Source: Bacteroidaceae bacterium HV4-6-C5C
Lineage (GTDB): Bacteria > Bacteroidota > Bacteroidia > Bacteroidales > Bacteroidaceae
NCBI GenBank assembly: GCA_007896885.1
Contig: VOIU01000014.1
Coordinates: 1-64,000 of the forward strand
Length of the DNA stretch: 64,000 bases
Reading direction: 5' to 3'
In this document: positions 36,669-45,787 of the stretch, one piece after another
Layout of the letters: every line of letters starts with the position of its first letter
How positions within the stretch are numbered: the stretch's first letter is position 1
Notes under the pieces: model-generated
What the model saw: only the letters and a program-made list of their open reading frames with translations
Told to the model about the DNA's origin: nothing
Database searches by the model: none
Position numbers and translations under genes: made by a program

Positions 36669-36745
36669 AAGTTCTCAAAGTACTCAGCAAGTAAAGAAAA
36701 CACGGGTAAAGTAGTGGATACGGCTGGAGAGCCGATAATTGGTGC
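36669..36745 (+). repeat. Inverted repeat, copy at the silent SusC gene
   Basis: A 77-bp match to 34525-34602 in opposite orientation. The one difference seen is a missing T: AAAGAAAACACGGG here against AAAGAAAATCACGGG in the expressed gene. The segment before the missing base reads SSQSTQQVKK in a frame that differs from the downstream SusC frame, so the joint is in frame only if the crossover falls to the right of the indel (36702-36745). Confidence 0.93.
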
Positions 36746-39700
36746 TAGTGTATCTATAAGGGGGACAAACTCTGGCGCTATTACGAATTTAGATGGTGCA
36801 TTTTCACTAAGTGCATCTATTGGTAGCATATTGGTAGTATCATATATTGGGTATCAGACTACTGAAATAAGAGTAGGACCTACCAACTCATATACCGTTA
36901 CTTTGAAAGATGATTCCAAAGCGTTGGAAGAAGTTGTTGTTACTGCAATGGGAATTAAAAAAGAAAAAAAAGCTTTAGGGTATTCTGTTTCTGACATAAA
37001 CTCAAAGGAATTATTGAAAAATAAGCAAACAAATGTGATAAATTCACTTGCAGGAAAAATACCAGGGGTCAATATAACTCAGTCTGGTGGGGCTGCTGGT
37101 GCTGGCTCCTCCATTACGATTCGCGGTGGAAATTCTGCAAGTGAGTCTCGTGACAACCAACCTTTATTTGTTGTAGATGGAATAATCTATGATAATTCTA
37201 CCGTTAATTCTGGCAATTCTTTAACTGATGGTATAACTAAAAGCGCAACGACATTTAGCAATCGTGTAATGGATATTAATCCTGAAGATATAGAATCTAT
37301 GTCAGTGTTAAAAGGTGCCGCTGCAGCTGCTTTGTATGGGTCTCGCGCTGCCGACGGGGTTGTGATTATAACAACCAAAAAAGGCGGAGAGGGTGTTGTG
37401 AGAGTAAATGTAAGTAGCAAATATACATATGGCTGGGCAAAAGGCCTTCCAGAAATTCAAGGAATGTACGGAAGAGGATATTATAATGAAAAAGGAGTTT
37501 TGAGTGATTTTACTACTGAATCCTGGGGCAATCCGATAGAAGGAAATGTGTATGATAATATATCTGATTTTTTTCAAGGAAGTAACATCTTTGATAATAG
37601 TGTAAGTATTACCGGTGGAAGCAAATCGAATTCTTTTTATTTATCAGCATCTAATTATGATCAAACTGGTATTGTGCCGGGGACTTCATTTAATAAAAAT
37701 ACTTTCCGCTTTAATGGTGAGCAGAAATATGGTATACTCACCGCAAGTGCTAATGTGTCTTATTCTCAGGCTCGCACTGATAAAGCTTTTACAGCAGGCG
37801 GTTTATACACTGCTGGTGGTTCCGGTGCAATGTCTTCTCTATATGGGTGGTCTCGATCTGATGATATAACTCATTGGCTTAACGACGATGATACCCGTTA
37901 TCGTATATTTCAAGGTTTGCAAGAACCGCAAGCTGATACTGAGAACCCTTATTGGGTAATTAATCGTAATCAGCTACAAGATGCAACCGATCGATTCACT
38001 GGAGCTTTAAATTTGAATGTAAAACTGACGGATTGGTGGAACTTGACGGGGCGTGCTGGAATAGATCAATATACTACTAGCTCGTATACTTATAAATCTC
38101 CAGGCGGTGCAGTTATTGAAAGATATCAAAAAGGATATTTGGCAAAAAGCAGTACACAGTATCAATATCTGACGGGCAATTTTATGTCTAACATGGAAAA
38201 AAAGGTTGGTGATTTTAACTTGGGCTTGTTAGCTGGTGCTACTGTTGAAGATACAAAACGTATTAATCAACAACATTGGGGTTATAACCCATATACAAAT
38301 TCAGTGGTAAGTTTTGCTGTGATTGAAAATAGTGATAAATTCTTTACAGAAAGTAATACTCGCAAACGTATGGTTGGTTTATACGGTGAGTTCCGCGCGG
38401 CGTATAAAAGCATTGCGTATCTTACTATTACTGGGCGTAATGATTGGTCGTCCACTCTACCAATAAAGAACCGTTCCTATTTCTACCCATCAGTGTCAGG
38501 TAGTTTTGCTTTTACAGAATTACTTCCGGCAAATAACATTCTAACATTTGGCAAAATCCGTGCTTCGTGGGCGCAGGTTGGAAAGGATGCTGATCCATAC
38601 ATGCTTTCTACTTTGATGAGACCTGTTGCTAGCATATATCAAGACAGTGGAAAATTTAGAAGTGTAGGTTTACAATGGACAGCTGGTAATCCTGATCTGA
38701 AGCCTGAAATTCAAACATCTTATGAACTAGGTACTGAATTACGTTTTTTTAATGGACGCTTAGGCTTAGACTATACTTATTATTATTCAAAGACCAAAGA
38801 TCAAATATGTGCTCCTCGCTTAGGACAATCTACAGGTTATATCTTTCTTAACTTGAATGGTGGTTCCGTTACTAATGAGGGCATGGAATTATCTATAACG
38901 GGTAAGCCAATTGTCACAAAAGACTTTCAATGGGAAGCAACTTTGAATTTGTCTGGTAATAGAGGAAAACTCGGTAAATTTATAGATGGTGTAGATATAT
39001 TTTATGTGACTGATGCTCAACAAGGTGGCGCTAAAGCTGGTTCTATACCTAATGGCGGGTATTTTCTAGGTTTGACAGGGAATAAATATGTAGAAGCGAC
39101 CGGTACAGACGGATATGAATATAATGCTACTACTGGTTTGATTAAGGATACTCAAGTCCAAACGAATATTGTCGGTAACCGTGAACCGAAAATGATTGGA
39201 GGGTTGAACAATAGTTTTACGTATAAAAACTGGAACCTTTCGTTTTTACTAGATCTTCGTCTTGGTGGAGATATCTATAATGGAACAGAATATATGTTGA
39301 CCACGAAAGGAATGAGTATGAGAACATTAGATCGTGATAAAGTTGAATTTGTTGCATATTCAAAAAATACAAGTGGGGTATACGAAGCAAAAACGTATAC
39401 ATATGAAAAGGGGAAGACATACACAATAAATAATGCTCAGAAATCTGGTGAGTACATGATTCAACAATACTGGGATCAGTATGCAAATAATGCTTATAAT
39501 TTTATTACAAAAACAAATTGGATACGTTTGCGTAATCTTTCGCTATCATATGACTTTAAGGATTTGCTAAAAAAGCAGAATGTAATAAAAGGTTTAACAG
39601 TTAATGTAACAGGAAATAACTTATTACTCATTACTAATTATAAGGGTATGGATCCCGAAACAGCTTCTGCTGGTTCGGGAACCGGAGGATCTGGTTCTGT

Positions 39701-39767
39701 TGGTATTGACTATTGTGGAGTTCCTGCGCAAGCTAGTATGTCATTTGGCGTTAATATTACATTCTAA
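36714..39767 (+). CDS. SusC/RagA-family receptor, silent allele lacking start, signal peptide and promoter
   Basis: The frame encodes over 1017 residues of a SusC receptor: CarboxypepD_reg-like domain (VVDTAGEPIIGASVSIRGTNSG), LEEVVVTAMGIKKEKKALGYS with a TonB-box-like element, plug (LFVVDGIIYDN; MSVLKGAAAAALYGSRAADGVVIITTKKG) and a full barrel ending FGVNITF. It lacks a signal peptide. The only nearby start is an unlikely GTG at 36714 within the domain, and no promoter precedes it. It should be expressed only after inversion supplies the 5' unit of the other SusC. Beyond the shared repeat the two receptors differ strongly, so the switch would change ligand or antigen specificity. SusD follows after 21 bp. 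Confidence 0.88.
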   Translation: MDTAGEPIIGASVSIRGTNSGAITNLDGAFSLSASIGSILVVSYIGYQTTEIRVGPTNSYTVTLKDDSKALEEVVVTAMGIKKEKKALGYSVSDINSKELLKNKQTNVINSLAGKIPGVNITQSGGAAGAGSSITIRGGNSASESRDNQPLFVVDGIIYDNSTVNSGNSLTDGITKSATTFSNRVMDINPEDIESMSVLKGAAAAALYGSRAADGVVIITTKKGGEGVVRVNVSSKYTYGWAKGLPEIQGMYGRGYYNEKGVLSDFTTESWGNPIEGNVYDNISDFFQGSNIFDNSVSITGGSKSNSFYLSASNYDQTGIVPGTSFNKNTFRFNGEQKYGILTASANVSYSQARTDKAFTAGGLYTAGGSGAMSSLYGWSRSDDITHWLNDDDTRYRIFQGLQEPQADTENPYWVINRNQLQDATDRFTGALNLNVKLTDWWNLTGRAGIDQYTTSSYTYKSPGGAVIERYQKGYLAKSSTQYQYLTGNFMSNMEKKVGDFNLGLLAGATVEDTKRINQQHWGYNPYTNSVVSFAVIENSDKFFTESNTRKRMVGLYGEFRAAYKSIAYLTITGRNDWSSTLPIKNRSYFYPSVSGSFAFTELLPANNILTFGKIRASWAQVGKDADPYMLSTLMRPVASIYQDSGKFRSVGLQWTAGNPDLKPEIQTSYELGTELRFFNGRLGLDYTYYYSKTKDQICAPRLGQSTGYIFLNLNGGSVTNEGMELSITGKPIVTKDFQWEATLNLSGNRGKLGKFIDGVDIFYVTDAQQGGAKAGSIPNGGYFLGLTGNKYVEATGTDGYEYNATTGLIKDTQVQTNIVGNREPKMIGGLNNSFTYKNWNLSFLLDLRLGGDIYNGTEYMLTTKGMSMRTLDRDKVEFVAYSKNTSGVYEAKTYTYEKGKTYTINNAQKSGEYMIQQYWDQYANNAYNFITKTNWIRLRNLSLSYDFKDLLKKQNVIKGLTVNVTGNNLLLITNYKGMDPETASAGSGTGGSGSVGIDYCGVPAQASMSFGVNITF

Positions 39768-39788
39768 CGGATTAAAATAATAGAAGTT

Positions 39789-41801
39789 ATGAAGAAATTT
39801 ATATGTTTACTGATAGGGTTCGCTTTTACTTGGACGATGTCTTCGTGTAGCGATTATTTGAATATAAATACGGATCCCGATAATCCGACTGTGTCAAATG
39901 CCAGTAACGATGTTCGTTTGCCATGGATACAATATTACTATGGCTATGCTGCCGGTACTGCATCTATGCGTACAAATACAATATTAGGGCTTCTTACGCA
40001 AACTTATGCGGCAACAGGAGCGAATTCACTATTAGCGGCTTGGAATCCTTCACAAAGCAGCTGTACGACTGTGTATCAGAATATTTATGTTGGAGCGGCA
40101 GTAAATATTGATCCTATGATTCAGAATGCACTTACAAATGGAGAATACCATTATGTAGGTGCTGGATATGCATTAAAAGCAATGGGATTTATGCTTATGC
40201 TTGATCTTCATGGTGAACTTCCCGTTCAGGAAATGGGTATATTAAAGACTAACCCAGCTTATGATGATGGAAAAAAAATGTATGAGTTTGTGATGGGCTA
40301 TTTGGATGAGGCAATTAAATATTTTAAGATGGAGCAAAAAGTTGGATCTATGGCTTTATCCAAAGGGGATATTTGGAATGGTGGAAGCATTGATAGATGG
40401 TTAAAACTTTGTCATGGTTTGAAAGCACGTTACATGCTTCGTCTTTCTAAGAAGGCAGAAGGTACGGATTTGTATAGTTTCAATATGGATGGAATATTGT
40501 CTGAAATAGAGCAAGGTCCTCAATCTAATGACGAAAATATAATAGTAAATCATGTAAATAAAGCCGGAGATCAAACAAACTTTACGGTGACTGATCCGTA
40601 TAGCTCTTCTTATTTATGGGATTGTACTGCTTATGGAGCTACTCAGCGCGCTACACGTTATTATGCAGATTTGTTAACGAATAGTTTTATTGGTGGCTCG
40701 CGGGTGATTGATCCAAGAATGAGTAAACTATTACCAGCAATGATGACTAATATAACTTTAGATAGCAATGGTAATATTAAAAGTTATGTTTGGAAAAGAG
40801 ATATTGGTGTGGATATGATGAATGATGCTATCAGGCAGAATGGGGGACCATTGACTTCTGTTTTTGTTGTAGGGACAGAGTCCTCTTATAGTACTATAGA
40901 TGGAGGATTACCTTTAGTTTACTCTATTTCGGATGAGTCTACGAGGCAAGCTTTTACAAATGCCGCGGGTTCTATCCATAAGATAAAAGTCGATGGTACT
41001 AAGGTTACGGTGTATTATCAGAAAGGAGCTGCTTATGTGAATTCTACTAACTATTTAAGAGCTGGTGATACTATATATGTAAATATGAGGGCTAATCATC
41101 TGGATACAGGAGGTCGTTCTGTTACTGATCAGTGTTACTATCCAACAACCTCTGCTCCATACATTGCGGGCACGGGTACATTTTATGCCCGACCAAATTC
41201 GGATACTTATATATTAACATATAGCGAAATGTGTTTTATAAAAGCTGAGATATTATTCCGAAAGAAAAAAAATGGCGAAGCATTAGCTGCTTATAAAGAT
41301 GGTATTAAGGCTAATTTTGATCAAATGCAAGCTAAATTAAGGAAATGGAAATCGGCGGGCTCTGTAAATCCTGATGAAATGCCTATGGATGATGCAGATA
41401 TAGCTACTTATATGTCTAGTCAAGCTGTTATACAAGACCCGGCTAAATTAACAATGGCTGATATAATGCGACAGAAAATGATAGCTATGGGAATAAACTC
41501 TGAAAATTGGGTGGATGCGCGCCGATTTAACTATAGTTCTGGTAATATAAAAGATTTCGGAGTGGTATATACAGACTATAAAAGACCCAAAGAATTTACT
41601 GCCACTAATAAGATTGTTGGCACATCACCTACAGATCTTACTTATTGGTTTAGGCGTTTTAGTCAAAGTACTCATGAAAGTAATTATAATTCGTCTCAAT
41701 TAATGGCTTCTAACAAATTAGCAATGAAAGATCCTATTTGGTCTTGCCCTGTTTGGTGGGATTGTGCTACTGATGATGAGTATTATGGTTATATAAAATA
41801 A
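39789..41801 (+). CDS. SusD/RagB-family lipoprotein (silent pair)
   Basis: A 670-residue SusD-like lipoprotein with signal MKKFICLLIGFAFTWTMSSC (lipobox Cys20) and SDYLNINTDPDNPTVSN, the family opening. TPR-type helices include TYSEMCFIKAEILFRKKKNGEALAAYKDGI (near residue 477) and MRQKMIAMGINSENWVDARRFNYSS near 560. It partners the preceding SusC and should be transcribed with it, hence only in the inverted orientation. It has its own complete start and signal. A strong terminator follows. Confidence 0.87.
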   Translation: MKKFICLLIGFAFTWTMSSCSDYLNINTDPDNPTVSNASNDVRLPWIQYYYGYAAGTASMRTNTILGLLTQTYAATGANSLLAAWNPSQSSCTTVYQNIYVGAAVNIDPMIQNALTNGEYHYVGAGYALKAMGFMLMLDLHGELPVQEMGILKTNPAYDDGKKMYEFVMGYLDEAIKYFKMEQKVGSMALSKGDIWNGGSIDRWLKLCHGLKARYMLRLSKKAEGTDLYSFNMDGILSEIEQGPQSNDENIIVNHVNKAGDQTNFTVTDPYSSSYLWDCTAYGATQRATRYYADLLTNSFIGGSRVIDPRMSKLLPAMMTNITLDSNGNIKSYVWKRDIGVDMMNDAIRQNGGPLTSVFVVGTESSYSTIDGGLPLVYSISDESTRQAFTNAAGSIHKIKVDGTKVTVYYQKGAAYVNSTNYLRAGDTIYVNMRANHLDTGGRSVTDQCYYPTTSAPYIAGTGTFYARPNSDTYILTYSEMCFIKAEILFRKKKNGEALAAYKDGIKANFDQMQAKLRKWKSAGSVNPDEMPMDDADIATYMSSQAVIQDPAKLTMADIMRQKMIAMGINSENWVDARRFNYSSGNIKDFGVVYTDYKRPKEFTATNKIVGTSPTDLTYWFRRFSQSTHESNYNSSQLMASNKLAMKDPIWSCPVWWDCATDDEYYGYIK

Positions 41802-41820
41802 TAACATTTTAGTATATAAA

Positions 41821-41867
41821 TAGAAAGAGCTGAATAGAAGAACTTATTTAGCTCTTTCTATTTTTTT
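41821..41867 (+). terminator. Rho-independent terminator after the second SusD
   Basis: TAGAAAGAGCT pairs with AGCTCTTTCTA, with further pairing toward the loop, followed by seven T residues. A strong end for the silent SusC/SusD transcript. Confidence 0.9.
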
Positions 41868-41974
41868 GAGGTTAAAGTGTGTAAATAGAATTATTTAGTC
41901 CTATAAACCATCGAATTGTTTACTTAAAGAGTTAATTATCTTATAAAATATTTCTTTACTAGCACATCATTAAT

Positions 41975-42106
41975 TATCTTTGCAAACTAATTAAATAAAA
42001 ATTTCATTTACGTTTCATGTAAATTTAATAAGATATTGGAGGCTTTTAAGGTCTTCATTCATAGATGATGATTGAGACAGCTGGTTCGAGAGAATCGGCT
42101 GTTTTT
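41975..42106 (+). ncRNA. Candidate intergenic small RNA
   Basis: A -7 element TATCTTTG (41975-41982) is followed about 95 bp later by a hairpin ACAGC/GCTGT with inner pairing around GAGA (42077-42102) and a T run. The predicted transcript (about 41990-42106) has no ORF, and a second hairpin ATTTAC/GTAAAT lies near its start. A separate full promoter for the next gene comes after it (42117-42148), so this unit looks independent. No known RNA family was recognised and the -33 element is weak. Confidence 0.35.
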
Positions 42107-42116
42107 ATTCATTCCG

Positions 42117-42148
42117 TTTGCATATCAATCAGGCTAATATTACTTTTG
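42117..42148 (+). promoter_or_regulatory. Promoter of the DUF3805 gene
   Basis: TTTG (42117-42120), 20 bp, TACTTTTG (42141-42148): full consensus, 52 bp before the ATG at 42201. Confidence 0.7.
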
Positions 42149-42200
42149 CATAAACTCAGGGATAAAAGGGTTATTGTCTTGATATAAATAATTGATCAAT

Positions 42201-43010
42201 ATGGTGGAAAGTAAGAAATTTATTTCTCCGGGGGCATGGTTCTCTATGTTATACCCGATAAGTTGGAGTGAGTTTGAGGGTGGTGAAGACTCATTCCTTT
42301 TCTATAATCCGGATGAATGGACGGGTAACTTTCGCATTTCCGCATATAGAGGGCAAAATAATAATTATGGTGCCGAGTCTGTCAAGCAAGAGTTGAAAGA
42401 TAATTCCTCTGCGGTTACTGCTAAAGTCGGAACATTGAGTTGTGCATACAGTAAGGAATCTTTTATGGAAGGCGAGTTGGAGTATACTTCTCATATATGG
42501 ATTACGGGGATAGCTGACGTGGCTTTTGAGTGCTCTTTCACTGTTCCTGAAGGCTCTAGCGTAATAGAAGCTGAAAATATTATTGCTTCTTTACAGGTCC
42601 GAAAAGCTGACGTGAAATATCCCGCAGAAATTATACCTGTTCGTCTGTTGGAGATTTATCAAATCAATGAGGCTTTCGAATGGGTATCTTCTGCCGTAAA
42701 AGATTCTTTAAAGAAAGATTTTCAAGGTGGGGAAGGGGATATCGAAAATATGCAGAAGATTATAGATAATGGAGCTTTCTCGACAAAGAAGAAAGATGTT
42801 TGGATATCAATTGGGATAGTCTTATGTGTTATTCTTGCTAATGAATTTGAAGGTATGGAATGGAGGACTTTGGTAGATGGCAACAGAGAAGCTCCCGTTT
42901 TATTTAATAGGACGACTGGAGATTGGATTGATCCGATGAAACTGGCTTGGAGTAAAGCTAAAGTTGGTGAGGAAGTTCATTTAGCTGAAACTTATGCAGC
43001 ATTGGTATAA
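42201..43010 (+). CDS. DUF3805/DUF3806 domain protein
   Basis: About 269 residues, no signal peptide, so cytoplasmic. The N-terminal half (about 1-135) looks like DUF3805 (GAWFSMLYPISWSEFEGGEDSFLFYNPDEWTGNFRISAYRG). The C-terminal half (about 150-265) looks like DUF3806 (NGAFSTKKKDVWISIGIVLCVILANEFEGMEWRTLVDG). Function unknown. The ATG at 42201 is chosen over a TTG three codons earlier. The ABC-F gene starts 31 bp downstream, so the two may be cotranscribed. Confidence 0.7.
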   Translation: MVESKKFISPGAWFSMLYPISWSEFEGGEDSFLFYNPDEWTGNFRISAYRGQNNNYGAESVKQELKDNSSAVTAKVGTLSCAYSKESFMEGELEYTSHIWITGIADVAFECSFTVPEGSSVIEAENIIASLQVRKADVKYPAEIIPVRLLEIYQINEAFEWVSSAVKDSLKKDFQGGEGDIENMQKIIDNGAFSTKKKDVWISIGIVLCVILANEFEGMEWRTLVDGNREAPVLFNRTTGDWIDPMKLAWSKAKVGEEVHLAETYAALV

Positions 43011-43041
43011 GTTTATTTTCTAAACACGAATAAAAAATAGA

Positions 43042-44919
43042 GTGGGTTTAATTAGTTGTTTACAAATAGAAAACATAACAAAGTCTTTTGGAGACTTGAT
43101 TTTGTTTCAAGATATGTCTTTTGGTATTTCCGAAGGACAACGTATAGGTTTAATTGCTAAAAATGGTACGGGAAAAAGTACCTTATTGAATATTTTAGCT
43201 GGCAAGGAAGGATATGATAATGGGACGATTTCTTTTCGCAGAGATCTTCGCGTTGGGTATCTAGAGCAGAATCCAGAATATCCTCAGGAACTGACTGTCT
43301 TGGAAGCTTGTTTTCATCATGGCAATCAAATTGTTGAACTGATTAAAGAATACGAAAGGTGCATAGAAACTGATGGCAATCCTGGTCTAGCTGAGATATT
43401 AGTTCGTATGGATCATGAAAAAGCATGGGAATATGAGCAGAAGGCCAAGCAGATTCTATCTCAATTGAAAATACGCGATTTTGACCAGAAGATAAAACAT
43501 CTTTCGGGAGGGCAACTAAAACGTGTGGCTTTGGCTAACACCTTGATAACCGAGCCTGATTTACTGATATTGGACGAGCCTACAAACCACTTGGACTTGG
43601 ATATGACGGAGTGGCTTGAGGAATATTTGCGACGTACCAATTTAACTTTGTTGATGGTGACGCATGACCGTTATTTTCTAGATCGTGTATGTTCCGAAAT
43701 CATGGAGATTGATAATCATCAGCTCTATCAGTATAACGGTAATTATAGCTATTATCTTGAGAAACGGCAGGAGCGAATGGATGCTACTAATTCCGAAATA
43801 GCCCGCGCTAATAATTTATATCGTACGGAATTGGAATGGATGAGGCGAATGCCTCAGGCTCGTGGGCATAAGGCTCGTTACCGCGAAGAGGCTTTTTACG
43901 ATTTGGAAAAAGTAGCAAAACAAAGGTTTAACGATACCAATGTCAAACTCGACATGAAGGCCTCTTATATTGGTAATAAGATATTTGAAGCTGATCATCT
44001 TTATAAATCGTTTGATTCATTAAAAATACTGGAGGATTTTTCTTATGTTTTTTCCCGTTATGAAAAGATGGGGATTATAGGGAATAATGGGACAGGTAAG
44101 TCGACTTTCATTAAAATGTTAATGGGAGAGGTTAAGCCGGATTCTGGAACTATTGATATTGGAGAGACAGTCCGATTCGGCTATTATTCACAGGATGGTT
44201 TGCTATTTGATGATCAGATGATGGTTATTGATGTGGTGCAGAATATTGCTGAAGTCATTGAACTTGGCAATGGTAAGCGACTTACTGCTTCTCAGTTCCT
44301 ACAACATTTCTTGTTTACTCCTGAAACGCAATACAGTTATGTTTATAAGCTAAGTGGTGGAGAGCGCCGTAGGCTATATCTATGTACCGTTTTGATGAGA
44401 AATCCTAATTTCTTGATTTTAGATGAGCCGACAAACGATTTAGATATTGTCACTTTAAACGTATTGGAGGAATATCTGCAAAGTTTTAAAGGATGTGTGA
44501 TTGTTGTGAGTCATGATCGGTATTTCATGGATAAAGTAGTTGACCACTTGCTCGTATTCAATGGAGATGCTGATATTCGTGACTTTCCAGGGAACTACAC
44601 TCAATATAGGGGGTGGAAAGAGCAACATCTTCAGGCTGTGAAGGAAAAAGAATCGGCTAAACCGTTAGAAGAAAAGACAGCCAGGGTACGTTTAAACGAG
44701 AAACGTAAGATGTCATATAAGGAACGCAGGGAGTTTGAGCAACTTGAAAATGAAATAGCTTCTTTGGAAAATGAAAAGAAAGGCATTGAAGACGCTTTAT
44801 GTAGCGGAACATTATCAGTGGATGAGTTGACTGAAAAATCGAAGCGATTGCCTGTCTTGAATGATTTGATTGATGAGAAGACTTTGCGCTGGTTGGAGCT
44901 GAGTGAAATAGAAGGTTAA
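43042..44919 (+). CDS. ABC-F family ATPase (Uup/EttA-type)
   Basis: A 625-residue soluble protein with two ABC domains and no membrane segments. Domain 1: Walker A LIAKNGTGKSTLL, signature LSGGQLKR, Walker B LLILDEPTNHLD. Domain 2: IIGNNGTGKSTFI, LSGGERRRL, FLILDEPTNDLD. The linker between them carries the ABC-F arm-like helical segment (YRTELEWMRRMPQARGHKARYR). A charged coiled-coil C-terminus (about 535-625) is typical of Uup, which acts on ribosomes or branched DNA. The start is GTG at 43042. It is followed within 1 bp by the PHP gene. Confidence 0.92.
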   Translation: MGLISCLQIENITKSFGDLILFQDMSFGISEGQRIGLIAKNGTGKSTLLNILAGKEGYDNGTISFRRDLRVGYLEQNPEYPQELTVLEACFHHGNQIVELIKEYERCIETDGNPGLAEILVRMDHEKAWEYEQKAKQILSQLKIRDFDQKIKHLSGGQLKRVALANTLITEPDLLILDEPTNHLDLDMTEWLEEYLRRTNLTLLMVTHDRYFLDRVCSEIMEIDNHQLYQYNGNYSYYLEKRQERMDATNSEIARANNLYRTELEWMRRMPQARGHKARYREEAFYDLEKVAKQRFNDTNVKLDMKASYIGNKIFEADHLYKSFDSLKILEDFSYVFSRYEKMGIIGNNGTGKSTFIKMLMGEVKPDSGTIDIGETVRFGYYSQDGLLFDDQMMVIDVVQNIAEVIELGNGKRLTASQFLQHFLFTPETQYSYVYKLSGGERRRLYLCTVLMRNPNFLILDEPTNDLDIVTLNVLEEYLQSFKGCVIVVSHDRYFMDKVVDHLLVFNGDADIRDFPGNYTQYRGWKEQHLQAVKEKESAKPLEEKTARVRLNEKRKMSYKERREFEQLENEIASLENEKKGIEDALCSGTLSVDELTEKSKRLPVLNDLIDEKTLRWLELSEIEG

Positions 44920-44920
44920 T

Positions 44921-45787
44921 ATGTGGAAAAAAGCGATGGAAGTTGGAGTTGCTAATTTGACTAATTATCATAGCCACTGTCTCTATTGTGATGGGAGGGC
45001 TAATATGGAAGATTTTGTACGTTTTGCAATCAGTAATCGATTTACAGCATATGGCTTTTCGTCTCATGCACCGCTTCCGTTTGCCACTGCATGGACAATG
45101 GAGTGGGAGAGTATGGATGATTACTTGGCTGAGTTTAAAAGATTAAAAACTAAATATGTCGATAAAATAGAGCTTTATGTTGGTCTGGAGATTGACTACT
45201 TAAATGAAGAAAGCAATCCGTCTCTATCTCGATTTACCCAGTTACCTTTGGATTATCGTATTGGTTCGGTGCACATGCTTTATAATGATTTCGGTGAAGT
45301 AGTTGATATAGATGTTCCGGCAGATAAATTTCGTTCTATTGTTGATCATCATTTTCATGGTGATTTGGACAGAGTGGTCAAATTATATTATGAACGATCT
45401 TTTCGAATGGTTGAGTTGGGAGGATTCGATATTGTAGGGCATGCTGATAAAATACATTATAATGCAACGTGTTATCGTCCCGGCTTGATGGATGAAAAAT
45501 GGTATAACGATCTTGTGCTTTCTTACTTTGATGTTATATCGGACAAAGGTTATATGATGGAAGTTAATACAAAAGCTTACCTGACTTTAAATGTGTTTTA
45601 TCCGAATATTCGTTACTTTAAAGTATTGCATGACCGCGGAATACGAGTCCAAGTAAATAGTGATGCACATTATCCGGAGCGTATTAATGACGGGCGAAAA
45701 GAAGCATTGATCGCTTTGCGGAGAGCCGGATATGATGACGTTATGGAAATGCATTCCGGGGCATGGATAGAAGCTCCTATATTATAG
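44921..45787 (+). CDS. PHP-domain phosphoesterase, histidinol-phosphatase (HisJ) type
   Basis: A 288-residue metal-dependent phosphoesterase. PHP motifs are NYHSHCLYCDGRANMEDFV (motif I), FSSHAPLP (II), GLEIDYL, and NSDAHYPERI (IV). Similar to HisJ-type histidinol phosphatases, but the genome already encodes a bifunctional HisB with a phosphatase domain, so histidine biosynthesis may not be its main role. It begins 1 bp after the ABC-F stop, and its end overlaps the convergent epimerase gene by 11 bp. Confidence 0.82.
   Translation: MWKKAMEVGVANLTNYHSHCLYCDGRANMEDFVRFAISNRFTAYGFSSHAPLPFATAWTMEWESMDDYLAEFKRLKTKYVDKIELYVGLEIDYLNEESNPSLSRFTQLPLDYRIGSVHMLYNDFGEVVDIDVPADKFRSIVDHHFHGDLDRVVKLYYERSFRMVELGGFDIVGHADKIHYNATCYRPGLMDEKWYNDLVLSYFDVISDKGYMMEVNTKAYLTLNVFYPNIRYFKVLHDRGIRVQVNSDAHYPERINDGRKEALIALRRAGYDDVMEMHSGAWIEAPIL

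Noticed and set aside
36714..36716. GTG at 36714 as a real start of the second SusC
   Set aside because: It falls inside the conserved GKVVDTAGEP segment, lacks a signal peptide and promoter, and the inverted-repeat arrangement explains the missing 5' end better.
44921..45787. PHP protein as the histidinol phosphatase of the his pathway
   Set aside because: The his operon already encodes a bifunctional HisB with an intact HAD phosphatase domain; the PHP gene is coupled to an ABC-F gene instead.
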